Assembly (NCBI GenBank): GCA_964540905.1 | Contig: CAZIOS010000027.1 | Coordinates: forward strand, 1-30,698 | Direction: 5' to 3' | Length of the DNA: 30,698 nucleotides | From: VAYN01 sp964540905 | GTDB taxonomy: Bacteria; Actinomycetota; Thermoleophilia; Solirubrobacterales; 70-9 | Shown here: in pieces, positions 30,429-30,698 of the stretch | Layout of the letters: the number at the start of each line of letters is the position of its first letter | How positions within the stretch are numbered: position 1 is the first letter of the stretch | Made by a program: the position numbers and the translations under genes | Notes under the pieces: model-generated | What the model saw: the letters and a program-made list of their open reading frames with translations, nothing else | What the model was told of the DNA's origin: nothing | Databases searched by the model: none

Positions 30429-30698
30429 CTACGGCGCGTCGCGGATCGCGGGGGCGGCCGCGAGCGAGGCGCCGACGGCGAGCAGGACCCAGGCGATCGG
30501 GTCCTCGAAGAAGCCGGCGTAGGCCATCGTGTGGACCAGCAGGGCGACGAAGGCGGCGAGTACCGCCGGGCGGGCTGCGGGTGGTGCGGAGGGGGGGTCC
30601 TGCGGGCGGGGCAAACTGGCTCCGTTCTCGGACCCCCCCTCCGCACCACCCCCCGGCGAGCCCAGGATGCCCGTAGCCATCGTCCAGAGCGCAACCGC
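30429..30698 (-). CDS. C-terminal part of a polytopic membrane protein (O-antigen-ligase/polymerase-like), with in-frame palindromic insert
   Basis: The frame is open to the window edge, so the 5' end is missing (89 codons visible). AVALWTMATGILGSPGGG is followed by a Gly/Pro-rich stretch, then a helix pair, RPAVLAAFVALLVHTMAYAG and FFEDPIAWVLLAVGASLAAA, and the stop. This resembles the last helices of O-antigen ligase or Wzy-like proteins, a fit supported by the flippase ten bases downstream; the identity is inference. The Gly/Pro-rich segment (about GGAEGGSENGASLPRP onward) is encoded by a 73-bp perfect-arm inverted repeat and lies in a loop before the helices. ATG 30680 is an internal Met in this reading rather than a certain start. 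Confidence 0.65.
   Translation of the reverse strand, partial: AVALWTMATGILGSPGGGAEGGSENGASLPRPQDPPSAPPAARPAVLAAFVALLVHTMAYAGFFEDPIAWVLLAVGASLAAAPAIRDAP
30579..30651. repeat. 73-bp inverted repeat with perfect 22-bp arms inside a coding sequence
   Basis: 30579-30600 and 30630-30651 are exact reverse complements containing GGTGCGGAGGGGGGGTCC; the spacer is 29 bases. On the coding strand the spacer holds CGGAGCC then GTTTGCCCC, the same words and order as the element at 24223-24298. The repeat is translated in frame within the partial membrane protein. Confidence 0.95.

Noticed and set aside
27086..30676. A 1196-codon open frame on the plus strand across the polysaccharide genes
   Set aside because: It is antisense to the clear GT4 and flippase genes and overlaps the GT2 gene in another frame. 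Its product is low-complexity Arg/Gly/Asp/Glu text typical of GC-rich antisense frames.

Overview
The window is very GC-rich DNA with almost every base in tightly packed genes, many GTG/TTG starts and 1-4 base gene overlaps. Paralogous TetR regulators share an N-terminal 'GRHGLPREFVAHNQRERL' type extension. With large secreted NHL/beta-propeller proteins and a standalone AbiEi-like/DUF559 protein, this points to an actinobacterium, most likely class Thermoleophilia (Solirubrobacterales-like). That placement is inference. I saw no rRNA, tRNA or CRISPR array.

Layout. (1) 1-10.67 kb, minus strand: an operon of a small Ser/Thr/Ala/Pro-rich ORF and three large exported proteins (NHL, Ig-like, B-repeat, collagen-like and TolB-like parts). 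The second of these contains a 100-N assembly gap inside tandem repeats. The leader and promoter region (10.67-10.92 kb) is rich in repeated short words and a perfect palindrome. (2) 10.9-18.6 kb: a cluster of seven TetR-type genes carrying eight TetR units. One gene is a tandem TetR-TetR fusion. A VapBC toxin-antitoxin pair and a nucleotide-sugar dehydrogenase are interleaved, and intergenic spaces hold operator-like inverted repeats. (3) 18.6-23.5 kb: enoyl-CoA hydratase, an AbiEi-like/DUF559 nuclease-like gene bracketed by two matching palindromes, a possible small RNA, a sugar-porter MFS transporter, a metF-type reductase and a decayed DUF3105 gene. (4) 23.5-30.7 kb: two acyltransferases and a surface-polysaccharide locus (PglC-like phosphoglycosyl transferase, two GT2 and one GT4 glycosyltransferases, a Wzx-like flippase and a partial polytopic membrane protein). 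The nucleotide-sugar dehydrogenase at 16.6-17.9 kb probably feeds the same pathway.

Most notable: (a) the DUF559 gene has a 26-bp perfect palindrome over its start codon and a related 38-bp inverted repeat beginning at its stop codon, with 20 of 24 core bases identical. (b) Two unrelated genes contain 73-76 bp perfect-arm inverted repeats read in frame. Their arms differ but their loops share ordered words, suggesting a protein-inserting palindromic repeat family. (c) About ten start codons have a TANNNT hexamer 6-7 nt upstream, suggesting widespread leaderless initiation. (d) A TetR array and a tandem TetR fusion share operator-like words with the secreted-protein operon.
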